Shown here in pieces: positions 1-9,064 of a stretch of DNA of 64,000 nt. Source of the DNA: Streptacidiphilus jeojiense (lineage in GTDB: Bacteria > Actinomycetota > Actinomycetes > Streptomycetales > Streptomycetaceae); the NCBI RefSeq assembly GCF_000719095.1, contig NZ_JOEH01000018.1, positions 1 through 64,000 on the forward strand, given 5' to 3'. Under the pieces are notes generated by a model. The model saw only the letters and a list, made by a program, of their open reading frames with translations, did no database searches and was not told the origin of the DNA. The number at the start of each line of letters is the position of its first letter. Position 1 is the first letter of the stretch. Made by a program: the position numbers and the translations under genes.

Positions 1-142
1 GCGTCAGCCCACCACCCTGCGGATACCTCATACACCCGGCATACCGCGACAATCACACTCCGTCAGCCCCCAACGACATCACGCTTCCAAAGTCAGTAAT
101 CCTGGAGCGGATCCACGCGGCGCTGTACTACTGTTCGGCGCC

Positions 143-1042
143 ATGACCTCGAAGAAGAACGATCATCCCGCCTGGGTCGCGCCCTACCTGGCCAGGCTCG
201 GCGTCGACGCCCCGGAGTCCCTCGGCGCTCCGTCGCTGGAGGCCCTGCGCAGGCTTCACCGCGCACACGTCGAGCTGATCGCCTTCGAGAACTTCGACAT
301 CCAGCTCGGACGCCCGCAGGGCATCGACCCGGCCGAGTCCATAGCCCGGATCCTGGCCGGCCGGGGCGGCTACTGCTTCAACCTGAACAACGCCTTCAGC
401 GAGCTGCTGACCGTCCTCGGATACGACGTCACCCTGCACCGCGGCCAGATCAACGGCTCCGCCGCGAGCGCCAAGGCGACCGCCGAGGAGTACGCCACGC
501 ACATGGCCCTCACCGTCGTCATCGACGGCGAGCGCTGGTCGGTGGACGTGGGCCTGGCCAACTCGCACTACGAGCCCATCCCGCTGCGGGAGGGCGTCCA
601 CCTCCAGGGCCCCTTCCGCTTCGAGCTGCGGCCGCTGCCGGAGATCGGCCCGGACGCCTGGCGGTTCCTCACCGATCCGGCGCAGACGACCTTCCACAGC
701 ATGGACTTCACCCTGGCGCCGGCCGTCTGGGAGGACTTCATCAGCTGCCACACCGAGTTCTCGACGTCGCCCAAGTCTCCCTACGTCATGTGGTTCGAGC
801 TCTTCCGCCGCGACGCGGACGGCGCCGAGTTCGTGCTGGACGACGAGTTCACCCGCGACGAGGGGGCCGGGCGCCGCACCACACGGCTCCTCGAGTCCGC
901 CGAGGAGCTGTTCAAGCTCGCAACGGACGTGTTCCACCTGGACCTGTCGGCCGTCGACGACGCCGACCGTGCCGCCCTGTGGGACCGCATCCAGCGCGCG
1001 GGGGCGGAGTGGCGGGCGAAGCAGGAGTCGGCCGAGAAGTAG
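143..1042 (+). CDS. nat: arylamine N-acetyltransferase
   Basis: 299 aa, the normal size for the NAT family, which moves acetyl or propionyl from CoA to arylamines and hydrazines through a Cys-His-Asp triad in the cytoplasm. The triad is visible: RGGYCFNLN carries the catalytic Cys (about residue 78), THMALTV the His, and VDVGLANS the Asp. The N-terminal PYLARLGV and the HRAHVELIAFENFD helix are also typical. The ATG at 143 has no clear Shine-Dalgarno sequence, but no better start lies upstream of the conserved N-terminus. It is convergent with the next gene and appears monocistronic. The family assignment is secure; the natural acceptor amine is unknown. Confidence 0.93.
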   Translation: MTSKKNDHPAWVAPYLARLGVDAPESLGAPSLEALRRLHRAHVELIAFENFDIQLGRPQGIDPAESIARILAGRGGYCFNLNNAFSELLTVLGYDVTLHRGQINGSAASAKATAEEYATHMALTVVIDGERWSVDVGLANSHYEPIPLREGVHLQGPFRFELRPLPEIGPDAWRFLTDPAQTTFHSMDFTLAPAVWEDFISCHTEFSTSPKSPYVMWFELFRRDADGAEFVLDDEFTRDEGAGRRTTRLLESAEELFKLATDVFHLDLSAVDDADRAALWDRIQRAGAEWRAKQESAEK

Positions 1043-1075
1043 GCCCCGGCAGTAGGCCCTGGCAGTAGGCCCTAG
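1038..1075. repeat. three tandem 13-bp copies spanning two convergent stop codons
   Basis: The unit AGTAGGCCCYGGC occurs at 1038-1050 and 1051-1063, with a truncated third copy at 1064-1075. The first copy contains the TAG stop of the acetyltransferase gene and the last contains the TAG stop of the opposite-strand gene. This looks like replication slippage in the short intergenic gap. Confidence 0.8.
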
Positions 1076-1887
1076 TCGGCTCCGGCGACCGTGAAGTCCG
1101 CGGTCACGAAGACGTGGTGGGGCCAGTTGACGCCGATGTAGTGGACCTCGTACTCGCCGTCGCTGAGCTGGACCACCCGGTCCACCACGGCGCCCGGGTA
1201 CGCGGCCAGCGCGGCCTCGGTGGCCTTGTCCGCGGTGCTGCCGCTGACGATCGTGCCGGAACCTTCCGTGTAGTCCGCCGGGACCTGGCCGGACTGCTTG
1301 GCCGCGGACTGCGCGCCCTGCTGGAACGGGACCACCTGGGACGCCGTCGAGGGCGTCGAGCCGCTGCCGGGCGGCTGGACGACGACCTGCGAGGCGGTGA
1401 TGGCCGTGCTGTTGACCGTGCCCAGGACCAGCACCGGCTGCCCCACCGTGACGGCCGACGAGGAGGCCGGGGTCGTCCCGTTCAGGTAGCTGGTCGTGGA
1501 CGTCCCGGTGACGGTCGCGGTCTGGCCGGTGGCCGTGGTGACGGTGAAGCCGCTTCCGGACACGGCTGTCACGGTGCCGGTCGTCCCTCCTTCGGCCGGC
1601 CCTGAGCGGGCGTTCGAGCCCGAGCCCGATTCCCCGCCGGAGCCTGCCTGGGCCGGGGCGGACGCCGAGGACGCCGAGGACGCGGCGGCTGCGGAGGCTG
1701 TGGCCGAGGTGGAGGACGAGGCGGTCGCTGCGTATCCGGCGCCCCCGATCGCGGCTGCCGCGACCACCGCGGCCGCGATCAGCGCCCTCTTCCTGGTCTT
1801 CTTCCTCGGGGGTGTCTGCTCGCCGCCTGGCCGCGGGTCTTCTGCTGATTCCTGACCGTTCATGACCGCGCCTTTCGCTTCGATCAT
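1072..1887 (-). CDS. membrane-anchored or secreted protein with DUF5666-like and PepSY-like parts
   Basis: 271 aa. A basic N-terminus (KKTRKR) precedes one hydrophobic segment (ALIAAAVVAAAAIGGAGY), then a low-complexity Ser/Ala/Gly linker. Next comes a beta-rich module of the form GTVTAVSGSGFTVTTATGQ that resembles DUF5666/OB-like repeats. A C-terminal part with AALAAYPGAVVDRVVQLSDG resembles PepSY domains, which usually sit outside the membrane and inhibit or bind peptidases. The ATG at 1887 was chosen because AGGAAA lies 7 nt upstream; an internal ATG at 1863 is possible. The exported location is inferred and the function is unknown. Confidence 0.6.
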   Translation of the reverse strand: MIEAKGAVMNGQESAEDPRPGGEQTPPRKKTRKRALIAAAVVAAAAIGGAGYAATASSSTSATASAAAASSASSASAPAQAGSGGESGSGSNARSGPAEGGTTGTVTAVSGSGFTVTTATGQTATVTGTSTTSYLNGTTPASSSAVTVGQPVLVLGTVNSTAITASQVVVQPPGSGSTPSTASQVVPFQQGAQSAAKQSGQVPADYTEGSGTIVSGSTADKATEAALAAYPGAVVDRVVQLSDGEYEVHYIGVNWPHHVFVTADFTVAGAD

Positions 1888-2059
1888 GCATTTTTCCTGC
1901 CTGGTAGATCCACGGTCCTGCTCGGAGATGACCTGGCTCTGGGCATCCCCTGAGAAGCGTGTGAACCCGAGGGAGGGAATGAACGGGCCGCACCGCTGCT
2001 TCTGGCAGACGGGCTCGGCGAACACCGGGCCGCCGACCTGATACGAAGGGAGCCGGGCC

Positions 2060-2989
2060 ATGCCCCGAGCAGTGCGTTTCAAGGAGTACGGCGGCATCGA
2101 GGTCCTCGACGTGGTCGAGGTGGAGAAGCCGGTCCCGGGAGCCGGGGAGGTACTGGTCGCGGTGCGGGCCGCGGGCATCAACCCCGGTGAGGCCAAGATC
2201 CGCAGCGGTGTGCTGCACTCCCGCTGGCCGGCGACCTTCCCCTCGGGCCAGGGCAGCGACCTGGCCGGTGCCGTCGAGGCGGTGGGCGCCGGGGTCAGCG
2301 GCTTCGCGGTGGGTGACGAGGTCTTCGGCTTCACCGACGACCGCGCCAGCCAGGCCGAGTTCGTAGCCGTCCCCGCGGACCACCTGGTGCACCGGCCCAC
2401 CAAGGTGCCGGTGGAAGTGGCCGGAGCGCTGTTCGTCGCCGGTACGACCGCCTACGCGGCGGTACGGGCCGTGGCCCTGTCGCCCGGCGACGTCGTGGTG
2501 GTCTCCGGCGCGGCGGGAGGCGTGGGCTCACTCGCCGTCCAGCTGGCGAAGAACGCGGGTGCCACCGTGATCGGCCTGGCCGGCCCGGCCAACCACGACT
2601 GGCTGCGCCGGCACGGGGTGATCCCGGTGGCCTACGGCGCCGGAGTCGGCGACCGGATCAAGGAGGCCGCGGCCGGGCAGGTCGACGCCTTCATCGACAC
2701 CTACGGCGACGGCTATGTGCGGCTGGCGATCGACCTGGGCGTCGCACCCGAACGCATCGACACCGTCATCGACTTCGCCGCCGCCGAGGAGTTCGGCGTC
2801 CGCACCGACGGCAACGGTGCCGCCGCCAGCGCGCCGGTGCTGGCCGAGCTCGCGGAGCTGGTCGCGGACGGGCGGCTGGAGGTCCCCATCGCCCGCACCT
2901 ATCCCCTCGCCGACGTGCAGGACGCCTACCGCGAACTGGAGCGCAACCACACCCACGGCAAGATCGTCCTGCTCACGTCAGCCGGCTGA
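2060..2989 (+). CDS. zinc-independent NADP-dependent oxidoreductase (quinone oxidoreductase-like MDR)
   Basis: 309 aa medium-chain dehydrogenase/reductase of the QOR type. The N-terminal GroES-like half contains GINPGEAKIRSG and GQGSDLAGAVEAVG. The Rossmann half has the nucleotide loop SGAAGGVGSLAVQLAK (about residues 150-165). No structural zinc cysteine cluster is present, as expected for quinone or enone reductases. The ATG has the Shine-Dalgarno AAGGGAG. The last 12 bases overlap the 3' end of the convergent HAD gene. The substrate cannot be read from the sequence. Confidence 0.88.
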   Translation: MPRAVRFKEYGGIEVLDVVEVEKPVPGAGEVLVAVRAAGINPGEAKIRSGVLHSRWPATFPSGQGSDLAGAVEAVGAGVSGFAVGDEVFGFTDDRASQAEFVAVPADHLVHRPTKVPVEVAGALFVAGTTAYAAVRAVALSPGDVVVVSGAAGGVGSLAVQLAKNAGATVIGLAGPANHDWLRRHGVIPVAYGAGVGDRIKEAAAGQVDAFIDTYGDGYVRLAIDLGVAPERIDTVIDFAAAEEFGVRTDGNGAAASAPVLAELAELVADGRLEVPIARTYPLADVQDAYRELERNHTHGKIVLLTSAG

Positions 2990-3610
2990 CCCGGAGCCGG
3001 CCGCGAGCCAGCCGTCGATGACCTGCTCCAGGTCGTCGAGGCCGCTGAACAGGTGGCCGGCCATGCCCTCGGCCTGCGCGGTGCGGACGTTCTCCGCGCG
3101 GTCGTCGACGAAGAGGAAGTCGGCGGCCTCGGCGCCCATGGTGCTGATGCAGTGCCGGAACGCGGCCGGGTCCGGCTTGGCCGCTTTGATCTTTCCGGAG
3201 AAGGCGACCTGGTCCAGGCTCCGCAGCCAGGGCTGGGCCGCGAGCAGGGCGTCGGCGTGGTCGGCGGGGATGTTGGACAGCACGGCGACCCTGGCACGGG
3301 CGCGCAGGGACTGCGCGAAGGCGACCATCCGGCTGTCCACGCGTGACCAGCTGTCGATGTCGGCCAGCCGCAACCCCTCGACCGTCGCGGGATCGACGGG
3401 ACGGGACAGCAGCCGCAGCACCTCGGCCCAGTACTCCTGGGCGGACAGCCGCCCGGCGTCGTAGGGCGGGCGCAGCTCCCAGTAGGCCTTGGTGAAGGCG
3501 TCCTCGGGCGCGTCGCATCGGGCAGCCATCTGCGCCAGGGAGCCGGGGCGCTGGTGCAGGGCGATGACCCCGTAGAGGTCGAACAGTACGATCCGCTGAC
3601 TGATCGTCAT
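2978..3610 (-). CDS. HAD-superfamily hydrolase (IA, variant 3 / YihX-like)
   Basis: 210 aa. Motif I is VLFDLYGVI, with the nucleophile Asp followed two positions later by Tyr instead of the usual acid/base Asp, a variant seen in this HAD subgroup. Motif II is VLSNIP, the Lys motif is KAAKPDP and motif IV is FVDDRAENV. A helical cap lies between. The family dephosphorylates small sugar phosphates. The gene follows the MFS transporter by 32 bp on the same strand, so the two are probably cotranscribed under the divergent DeoR-family regulator. The role as a sugar phosphatase is inferred from that context. Confidence 0.82.
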   Translation of the reverse strand: MTISQRIVLFDLYGVIALHQRPGSLAQMAARCDAPEDAFTKAYWELRPPYDAGRLSAQEYWAEVLRLLSRPVDPATVEGLRLADIDSWSRVDSRMVAFAQSLRARARVAVLSNIPADHADALLAAQPWLRSLDQVAFSGKIKAAKPDPAAFRHCISTMGAEAADFLFVDDRAENVRTAQAEGMAGHLFSGLDDLEQVIDGWLAAGSGSAG

Positions 3611-3642
3611 GGGATTCCTTCCGACTGTGGCGACGGGCGTGT

Positions 3643-4869
3643 TCAGGGGCGCTGGGCCAGTTCGGGCTCGGCTGTGACCGCGGGTTCGCCGGTGGCTCCG
3701 GTGGCTCCGGTGCGGAGGATCCCGGCGGCGACGGCGGCGACCACCAGCAGCAGTGCAGGGAGCAGGAAGGTGTGGTTGAGGCCCGTCAGCCGGGTCATCC
3801 AGCCGATCAGTGCCGGTCCGGCGAGCATGCCGAGGTAGCCCAGGCCGGCGACCCGGGAGACGTTGGCGCCCGCGGCGGCGGGGTCGGTGTGCCCGGCGGC
3901 GCTGAACAGCTGCGGGACGCAGCCGGACAGGCCCAGGCCGAAGACCGCCCAGCCGATCAGGGTCGCCCAGATCCACGGTGAGAAGGCCACCACGGTGAGC
4001 CCGACCGCGCCGGCGGCGGCGCCGTAGCGCAGGACGGCCGCCGGTCCGAACCGCCGGGAGACGCGGTCGGCCAGCAGCCGGCCGATGGTCATGGTGGCGG
4101 CGTAGGTGCCGTAGGCGAACGAGGCGGTGGCGGCCGGGGCGCCGAGGATGTTCTTCGCCTCCAGCGCGCTCCAGTCGTTGGCGACGCCTTCGCAGAGCAT
4201 GCACATCAGCGCCAGTGCGGCCAGGATCCAGATGCGTCCGGGCACGGCACGCCGCTTCGCCGCAGGTTCGGGCTCCGGGGAGGCCGGTGCGGAGGTCGGT
4301 GCGGAGGCCGGTGCGGTTCCCAGCAGGCTGCGGGCGGGCAGCAGGGCGATCACGATGCCGACCGCTCCGGCGACGCCGAGGGTCGCGGTCGGACTCATCC
4401 CCGCGCTGGTGGCTCGTGCCCCGACCAGCGCGGCGATCACTCCGCCGACGGAGAAGGTGGCGTGGAAGGCGGACATGACGGGTCGTCCGTAGGCCTTCTC
4501 CACGTGCACGGCGTGGGTGTTCATGCTGACGTCGACGCAGCCGTTGCCGAAGCCGAAGAGCAGCAGCGCGCCCGCCAGCGCCCAGGGATCGCGGGCCAGG
4601 CCGGGCAGCACCAGGGCCGCGGCGCACAGCACGCCGGCGGCGGGGACCACCAGGCGGGTGCCGAAGCGGTCGGCCAGCCGGCCGGCGACCTGCATGCCGA
4701 GGAACGCGCCGAGGCCCAACAGGACCAGCAGGCTTCCCAGGGTCGCGTTGCTGATTCCCACGCGTTGCTCGATGGCCGGGATCTGCACCAGCCACATGCC
4801 CATCAGGGTGCCGTTGAGGACGAAGTAGACGAAGGTCGCGACACGGGCGGCGCGGAGGGAGCGGTTCAT
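3643..4869 (-). CDS. MFS transporter (FucP-like, 12 membrane segments)
   Basis: 408 aa with about 12 hydrophobic spans in two six-helix halves and the MFS loop GRLADRFGTR between helices 2 and 3. FGFGNGCVDVSMNTHAV resembles fucose and related sugar permeases. The start at 4869 is preferred because GGTGG lies 5 nt upstream; in-frame ATGs upstream would add only a few residues. It leads a two-gene unit with the HAD phosphatase and diverges from a DeoR-family regulator, which suggests uptake of a sugar or nucleoside. The substrate is not determined. Confidence 0.85.
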   Translation of the reverse strand: MNRSLRAARVATFVYFVLNGTLMGMWLVQIPAIEQRVGISNATLGSLLVLLGLGAFLGMQVAGRLADRFGTRLVVPAAGVLCAAALVLPGLARDPWALAGALLLFGFGNGCVDVSMNTHAVHVEKAYGRPVMSAFHATFSVGGVIAALVGARATSAGMSPTATLGVAGAVGIVIALLPARSLLGTAPASAPTSAPASPEPEPAAKRRAVPGRIWILAALALMCMLCEGVANDWSALEAKNILGAPAATASFAYGTYAATMTIGRLLADRVSRRFGPAAVLRYGAAAGAVGLTVVAFSPWIWATLIGWAVFGLGLSGCVPQLFSAAGHTDPAAAGANVSRVAGLGYLGMLAGPALIGWMTRLTGLNHTFLLPALLLVVAAVAAGILRTGATGATGEPAVTAEPELAQRP

Positions 4870-4883
4870 GCAAACCACCATAA

Positions 4884-4934
4884 CGAACATATATTGTGTT
4901 TGAAAAGCGCTACTAAGCACACCTTGCATGTTCG
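4884..4934. promoter_or_regulatory. candidate DeoR-family operator in a divergent promoter
   Basis: A perfect 7-bp inverted repeat, CGAACAT at 4884-4890 and ATGTTCG at 4928-4934, flanks an unusually AT-rich stretch between the MFS gene and the DeoR-family regulator. Two distant half-sites fit the looping style of DeoR/GlpR repressors. Binding is inferred. Confidence 0.45.
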
Positions 4935-4958
4935 ATGCGGGTGGTGTTGAATCCCGTC

Positions 4959-5720
4959 ATGAGCAATGCGGACCGGCACCGGCAGATCGCCCAGGCCGTC
5001 AGGGATTCGGGCAGTGCCACGGTGCTGGAGCTCGCCGAGCTGACCGGTGCCTCGGAGATGACCATCCGGCGCGATCTGGACACCCTGGCCGAGCAGGGCG
5101 CCCTCGAACGCGTCCGCGGCGGGGCGCGCACCCTGCTGCTCCGGGGCGAGGAACCGCCCTTCGCGCTGCGCGCCCACGAGGCGGCCGACGCCAAGCGCCG
5201 GATCGCGGCCGAGGTGTCCCGGCTCATCGCCGACGGCGAGACCGTCCTGCTCGACAGCGGCACCACCTGCCTGGAGGTGGCCCGGCTGCTGCGAGGACGG
5301 CGCGTGACCGTGATGCCCCTGTCGCTGCAGGCCGTTCACGTGCTCAGCGACGCTCCCGCCGCGACCACGCTGATCGTGCCGGGCGGCCGGCCCCGCGCCG
5401 CCGAGGGCGCCCTGACCGGCCCGCTCACCCTCGCCTCGCTGGCGGCGCTGCGGTTCGACACCGCGGTCCTCGGCTGCTGCGGACTGAGCGCGGCCGAGGG
5501 CGTGACCGCCTACGACCTCGACGACGCCGCGGTGAAGAAGGCGGTCATCGCCTCCGCCCGCCGGGTCATCGCCGCCGCCGACGGCGGCAAGCTCGGCCGC
5601 ACCGCCCACGCCTACGTCGGCCCCTCCTCCCTGCTGCACACCCTGGTCACCGACGCCACCGCACCCCCCGACGAAGTAGCAGCGCTCGAAGCAACCGGCA
5701 CCGTCGTCAGCACCGCCTAG
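4959..5720 (+). CDS. DeoR/GlpR-family transcriptional regulator
   Basis: 253 aa. The N-terminal winged helix-turn-helix covers about residues 5-58, with GASEMTIRRDLDTL as the recognition helix. The sugar-phosphate-sensing DeoRC domain follows (VLLDSGTTCLEVARLL, GCCGLSAAEG, AAADGGKLGR). Family members are repressors released by phosphorylated sugars. The start at 4959 gives the usual short N-terminus; an in-frame ATG at 4935 lies inside the proposed operator. It sits between a divergent MFS/phosphatase pair and a downstream sugar exporter, so it likely controls both. Confidence 0.9.
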   Translation: MSNADRHRQIAQAVRDSGSATVLELAELTGASEMTIRRDLDTLAEQGALERVRGGARTLLLRGEEPPFALRAHEAADAKRRIAAEVSRLIADGETVLLDSGTTCLEVARLLRGRRVTVMPLSLQAVHVLSDAPAATTLIVPGGRPRAAEGALTGPLTLASLAALRFDTAVLGCCGLSAAEGVTAYDLDDAAVKKAVIASARRVIAAADGGKLGRTAHAYVGPSSLLHTLVTDATAPPDEVAALEATGTVVSTA

Positions 5721-5748
5721 ATCCGACTAGATCCGAGGGGTCTCCTCC

Positions 5749-7011
5749 GTGCCATCCGCACTCGCCACCGCCGAGGTCGCGACCACCCCGTCCGCCGTGC
5801 GCTCGGTCTGGGCCTCGCCGCTCTACCGCGGCGCGACCGTCGCGCTGTTCCTCTCCGGGCTCGGGACCTCCGCCGCCGCGCCGCAGATCACCCTGTTCCT
5901 GGTCAACGACCTGCATGTGTCGCTGACCACGGCCGGGTTGTTCTACCTCACCAACATCACCGCCCCGCTCGCCGGCTATCTGATCGGCACACGCTCGGAC
6001 CGCTCCGGGAAGCGGCTCGGGCTGTTCCGCTGGTGCGCCCTGGCCGGAGCCCTCGGCTGGGCCGCCATGGCCGTCGCCGACCGGGCCTGGATACCCTTCG
6101 TGATCAGCGCCCTCGTCCTGGCCTTCTCCGGCGCCGCCGGCTCACAGCTGTTCGCCGCGGTCCACGACGACCTGAAGGCGACCGCGAGCCCGGTGGCCGA
6201 CGGGGTGGTCTCCGTCGTACGGATGGCGTTGACGGCCGGATGGGTCGTCGGCCCCGTCCTCGGCTCGCTGCTGGCGACGGCCGCAGGGCCCCGGGTGATG
6301 CTCGCGGCCACCGGAGCCTGCGCCCTGGCGCAGATCCTCCCCATGGGCTTCGCCCGCAGCAGCGGCGACCGGCCCGGCGCAGCGGCTGACGCACCCGCCG
6401 AGGAGCTGACCGGGGCTCTGACCGAGCGTCATGCGCCGCGCCCCGGGCTGCGGGCGATGCTTCCGCTGCTCGCGTTCACCGGGCTGTACCTGCTCGTCTA
6501 CGCGGGCGAGCCGATCAAGTACGGCTACCTGCCCATCTACATGCGCGACAGCATGCACCTGCCGACGGCGGTCAGCGGCGCGGTCATCGGCATCCAACCG
6601 CTGATCGAGCTGGTCCTGATGCCGGTGGCGGTGGTCGTCGCCCGCCGGATCGGCATGATGCCGCTGATGGTCCTCGGCGCGGCGTTCGGCGTCGGCGCGA
6701 ACCTCTGCTTCGCCCTGACTGGCAACGCGGCCGGGATGTTCGCCGGGCAGATACTGATGGGCGGGGTGTGGGGGGTGTTCGCCGGCCTGGGCATCATCGT
6801 CGCCCAGCGGCTGCTGCCGCAGGCCGTGGCGACCGCGTCGGCGGTCTTCATGAGCTCAACTGCCGTCGCCAGCGCCCTCGGTGGGCTGACCGGCAGCCTC
6901 GGTGTCAGCGTGCTCGGCCTGCCGCATGTCTTCCTCGCCCCGGCCCTGTTCGGACTCCTCGCCACCGGCGGGATGGCCGTCCTGAGCCGCTCCCGGTTCA
7001 GCGTGCGCTGA
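5749..7011 (+). CDS. sugar efflux transporter of the SET family (MFS)
   Basis: 420 aa with 12 predicted membrane helices. The N-terminal block (LFLSGLGTSAAAPQI, LTNITAPLAGYLIGTRSDR) matches the SetA/SetB sugar efflux subgroup, which exports sugars or their analogues to relieve sugar-phosphate stress. It starts with GTG at 5749 and follows the DeoR-family gene by 28 bp, so the two form an operon. With the opposite-strand phosphatase and MFS gene, the locus looks like uptake, dephosphorylation and export of one carbohydrate. The 3' end overlaps the metal ATPase gene by 14 bp. Confidence 0.85.
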   Translation: MPSALATAEVATTPSAVRSVWASPLYRGATVALFLSGLGTSAAAPQITLFLVNDLHVSLTTAGLFYLTNITAPLAGYLIGTRSDRSGKRLGLFRWCALAGALGWAAMAVADRAWIPFVISALVLAFSGAAGSQLFAAVHDDLKATASPVADGVVSVVRMALTAGWVVGPVLGSLLATAAGPRVMLAATGACALAQILPMGFARSSGDRPGAAADAPAEELTGALTERHAPRPGLRAMLPLLAFTGLYLLVYAGEPIKYGYLPIYMRDSMHLPTAVSGAVIGIQPLIELVLMPVAVVVARRIGMMPLMVLGAAFGVGANLCFALTGNAAGMFAGQILMGGVWGVFAGLGIIVAQRLLPQAVATASAVFMSSTAVASALGGLTGSLGVSVLGLPHVFLAPALFGLLATGGMAVLSRSRFSVR

Positions 7012-8971
7012 GCGCCGCGGCGCGGTTCCACGCGGTGTCGCGCAGCAGCCGCAGGCCGTTCAGGCCCACGATCACTGTGGAGCCCTCGTGCCCGAGCACG
7101 CCGAGCGGCAGCGGCAGCCGTCCGGCCAGGTCCCAGACGACCAGGCCGGAGATGAACACCGCGGCGATCACCAGGTTCTGCACCACCAGCCGACGGGCCC
7201 GGCGGGACAGGGCCACCACGGTGGGGACAGTGGACAGTTCGTCGCGGACGATCACCGCGTCCGCGGTCTCCAGGGCGAGGTCGGAACCGGCCCGGCCCAT
7301 GGCGAGGCCGCTGTGGGCGGCGGCCAGCGCCGGGGCGTCGTTGACACCGTCACCGACGACCAGGACCTTGCGCCCGGCCTGCTGCTGCTCCCGCACCGCG
7401 GCGACCTTGTCCTGCGGCAGCAGACCGGCCCGCACGTCGGTGATGCCGACCTCGGCGGCCAGCCGCGCGGCCGCGCGCGGGTTGTCCCCGGTCACGAGTA
7501 GCGGGGCCCGGCCGGTCAGCCCCGCCAGCGCGGCGACAGTGGCGGCGGCGTCCGGACGCAGCCGGTCGGCGATGCCGAGCACACCGACGGGCGTCCCGTC
7601 GCACTCGACCACGACGGCGGTGCGCCCCTCGCCCTCCAACTCCGCGGCCAGCGCGGCGGCCCGGCCGCCCCCGGCCAGCATCCGCGCCGGGGCGCCGACC
7701 GCGACGTCGACACCTCGCACGGTGGCCCGCACCCCGACCCCGGGGGTCGAGCTGAAATCCTCGGCGACCGGCAGGGCCAACCCGCGCTCGCGGGCCGCGC
7801 CGACCACCGCACGGGCCAGCGGATGCTCGCTGGGGTGCTCCGCCGACGCCGCCAGGCTCAGCAACTCCCCTTCCGACAGCCCGGATCCGCTCAACGGGCG
7901 GATGTCGGAGACCCGGGGCGTGCCCTCGGTCAACGTGCCGGTCTTGTCCAGCGCGACCGCATCGACCTGCCCCAACTGCTCCATCACCACGGCCGACTTG
8001 ACCAGCACGCCGTGGCGTCCGGCATTGGCGATGGCGGAGAGCAGCGGCGGCATCGTGGCGAGCACCACCGCACACGGCGAGGCCACGATCATGAAGGTCA
8101 TCGCGCGCAGCAGCGAGCCGGTCACGGCGGCGCCGAACGCCAGCGGGACCAGGAAGACCGCCAGGGTGGCGACGACCATGCCCAGCGAGTAGCGCTGTTC
8201 GACCTTCTCGATGAAGAGCTGGGTGGGGGCCTTGGTCCGGGAGGCTTCCTCGACCAGGGCCACGATGCGGGCGATCACCGAGTCGGAGGCGTCGCGCTCG
8301 ACCTCGACCCGCAGCGCCCCGGTGCCGTTCAGGGTGCCGGCGAAGACCTCGTCGCCGGCCCGCTTGGCGACCGGCAGGGGTTCACCGGTGATGGTGGCCT
8401 GGTCGACCTCGGATGCACCGTCCAGGACCCTGCCGTCCGCGCCGACCCGCTCGCCGGGGCGGATCACGATGATGTCGCCGACCACCAGGGCCTCGGTGGC
8501 GACCGACTCCTCGGTGCCGTCGTCCAGCAGTCGGGTGGCGGTGGCCGGCGCGAGGTCCAGCAGGCCGCGCACCGAGTCCTGGGTGCGCGCGGTGGCCAGC
8601 GCCTCCAGCGCGCCCGAGGTGGCGAAGATGACGATCAGCAGCGCTCCGTCCATGACCTGCCCGATCGAGGCCGCGCCGATCGCGGCGACGATCATCAGCA
8701 GGTCCACGTCCAGGGTCCGCTCGCGCAGCGCCTGCAGTCCGGCCCACCCCGGCTCCCAGCCCCCGGTGACGTAGGCGACCGCGTAGAGCGGCCCCCACAC
8801 CCAGGCGCCTGCACCGGCCAGTTGCAGCGGAAGGGCGAGCAGGAACGCGACCGTGGCGACCGCTGCCCAGCGGGCTTCGGCCAGCGCGAACACCTGGGTG
8901 CGCCGAGCGGGGGCCACCGTGTCCCGGAGGTCCGCAACCGGTGCGGGCCGCCGGGTGAGGGTCGTGGACAT
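6998..8971 (-). CDS. P1B-4-type metal-exporting ATPase (CtpJ/NmtA/CoaT-like)
   Basis: 657 aa. It has the phosphorylation motif DKTGTLTEG (about residue 340), the actuator motif TGEP, the HP dipeptide in AEHPSEHP and the hinge GDGVNDAP. The transmembrane metal site is SPC rather than CPC, and helix 8 carries HEGST; the SPC and HEGxT pair defines subgroup P1B-4, which exports Co, Ni, Zn or Fe(II). No N-terminal heavy-metal-binding domain is present, usual for this subgroup. The start at 8971 has AAGGA upstream. It diverges from nmtR, the pairing known from mycobacteria for nickel/cobalt efflux. Confidence 0.92.
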   Translation of the reverse strand: MSTTLTRRPAPVADLRDTVAPARRTQVFALAEARWAAVATVAFLLALPLQLAGAGAWVWGPLYAVAYVTGGWEPGWAGLQALRERTLDVDLLMIVAAIGAASIGQVMDGALLIVIFATSGALEALATARTQDSVRGLLDLAPATATRLLDDGTEESVATEALVVGDIIVIRPGERVGADGRVLDGASEVDQATITGEPLPVAKRAGDEVFAGTLNGTGALRVEVERDASDSVIARIVALVEEASRTKAPTQLFIEKVEQRYSLGMVVATLAVFLVPLAFGAAVTGSLLRAMTFMIVASPCAVVLATMPPLLSAIANAGRHGVLVKSAVVMEQLGQVDAVALDKTGTLTEGTPRVSDIRPLSGSGLSEGELLSLAASAEHPSEHPLARAVVGAARERGLALPVAEDFSSTPGVGVRATVRGVDVAVGAPARMLAGGGRAAALAAELEGEGRTAVVVECDGTPVGVLGIADRLRPDAAATVAALAGLTGRAPLLVTGDNPRAAARLAAEVGITDVRAGLLPQDKVAAVREQQQAGRKVLVVGDGVNDAPALAAAHSGLAMGRAGSDLALETADAVIVRDELSTVPTVVALSRRARRLVVQNLVIAAVFISGLVVWDLAGRLPLPLGVLGHEGSTVIVGLNGLRLLRDTAWNRAAALSAR

Positions 8972-9027
8972 GGGTGGTTCCTTCGCTGCGGCAGGACGGG
9001 GTGACCCGTCCACCATAGCGGAACGAT

Positions 9028-9041
9028 TGAACAGTCATTCA
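9028..9041. promoter_or_regulatory. NmtR/SmtB-type operator
   Basis: TGAACAGTCATTCA is an imperfect palindrome nearly identical to the classical SmtB operator core TGAACAGTTATTCA. It sits 23 bp upstream of nmtR and 57 bp upstream of the metal ATPase, placed to repress both. Apo-repressor binding is inferred from the family. Confidence 0.8.
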
Positions 9042-9064
9042 CGCATCATCGGTAGGATGCGGTC

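Noticed and set aside
128..2392. A 754-codon open frame on the minus strand
   Set aside because: It is antisense to the acetyltransferase and the quinone oxidoreductase, very rich in Arg/Gly/Pro, with no recognisable domain. It is a by-product of high GC.
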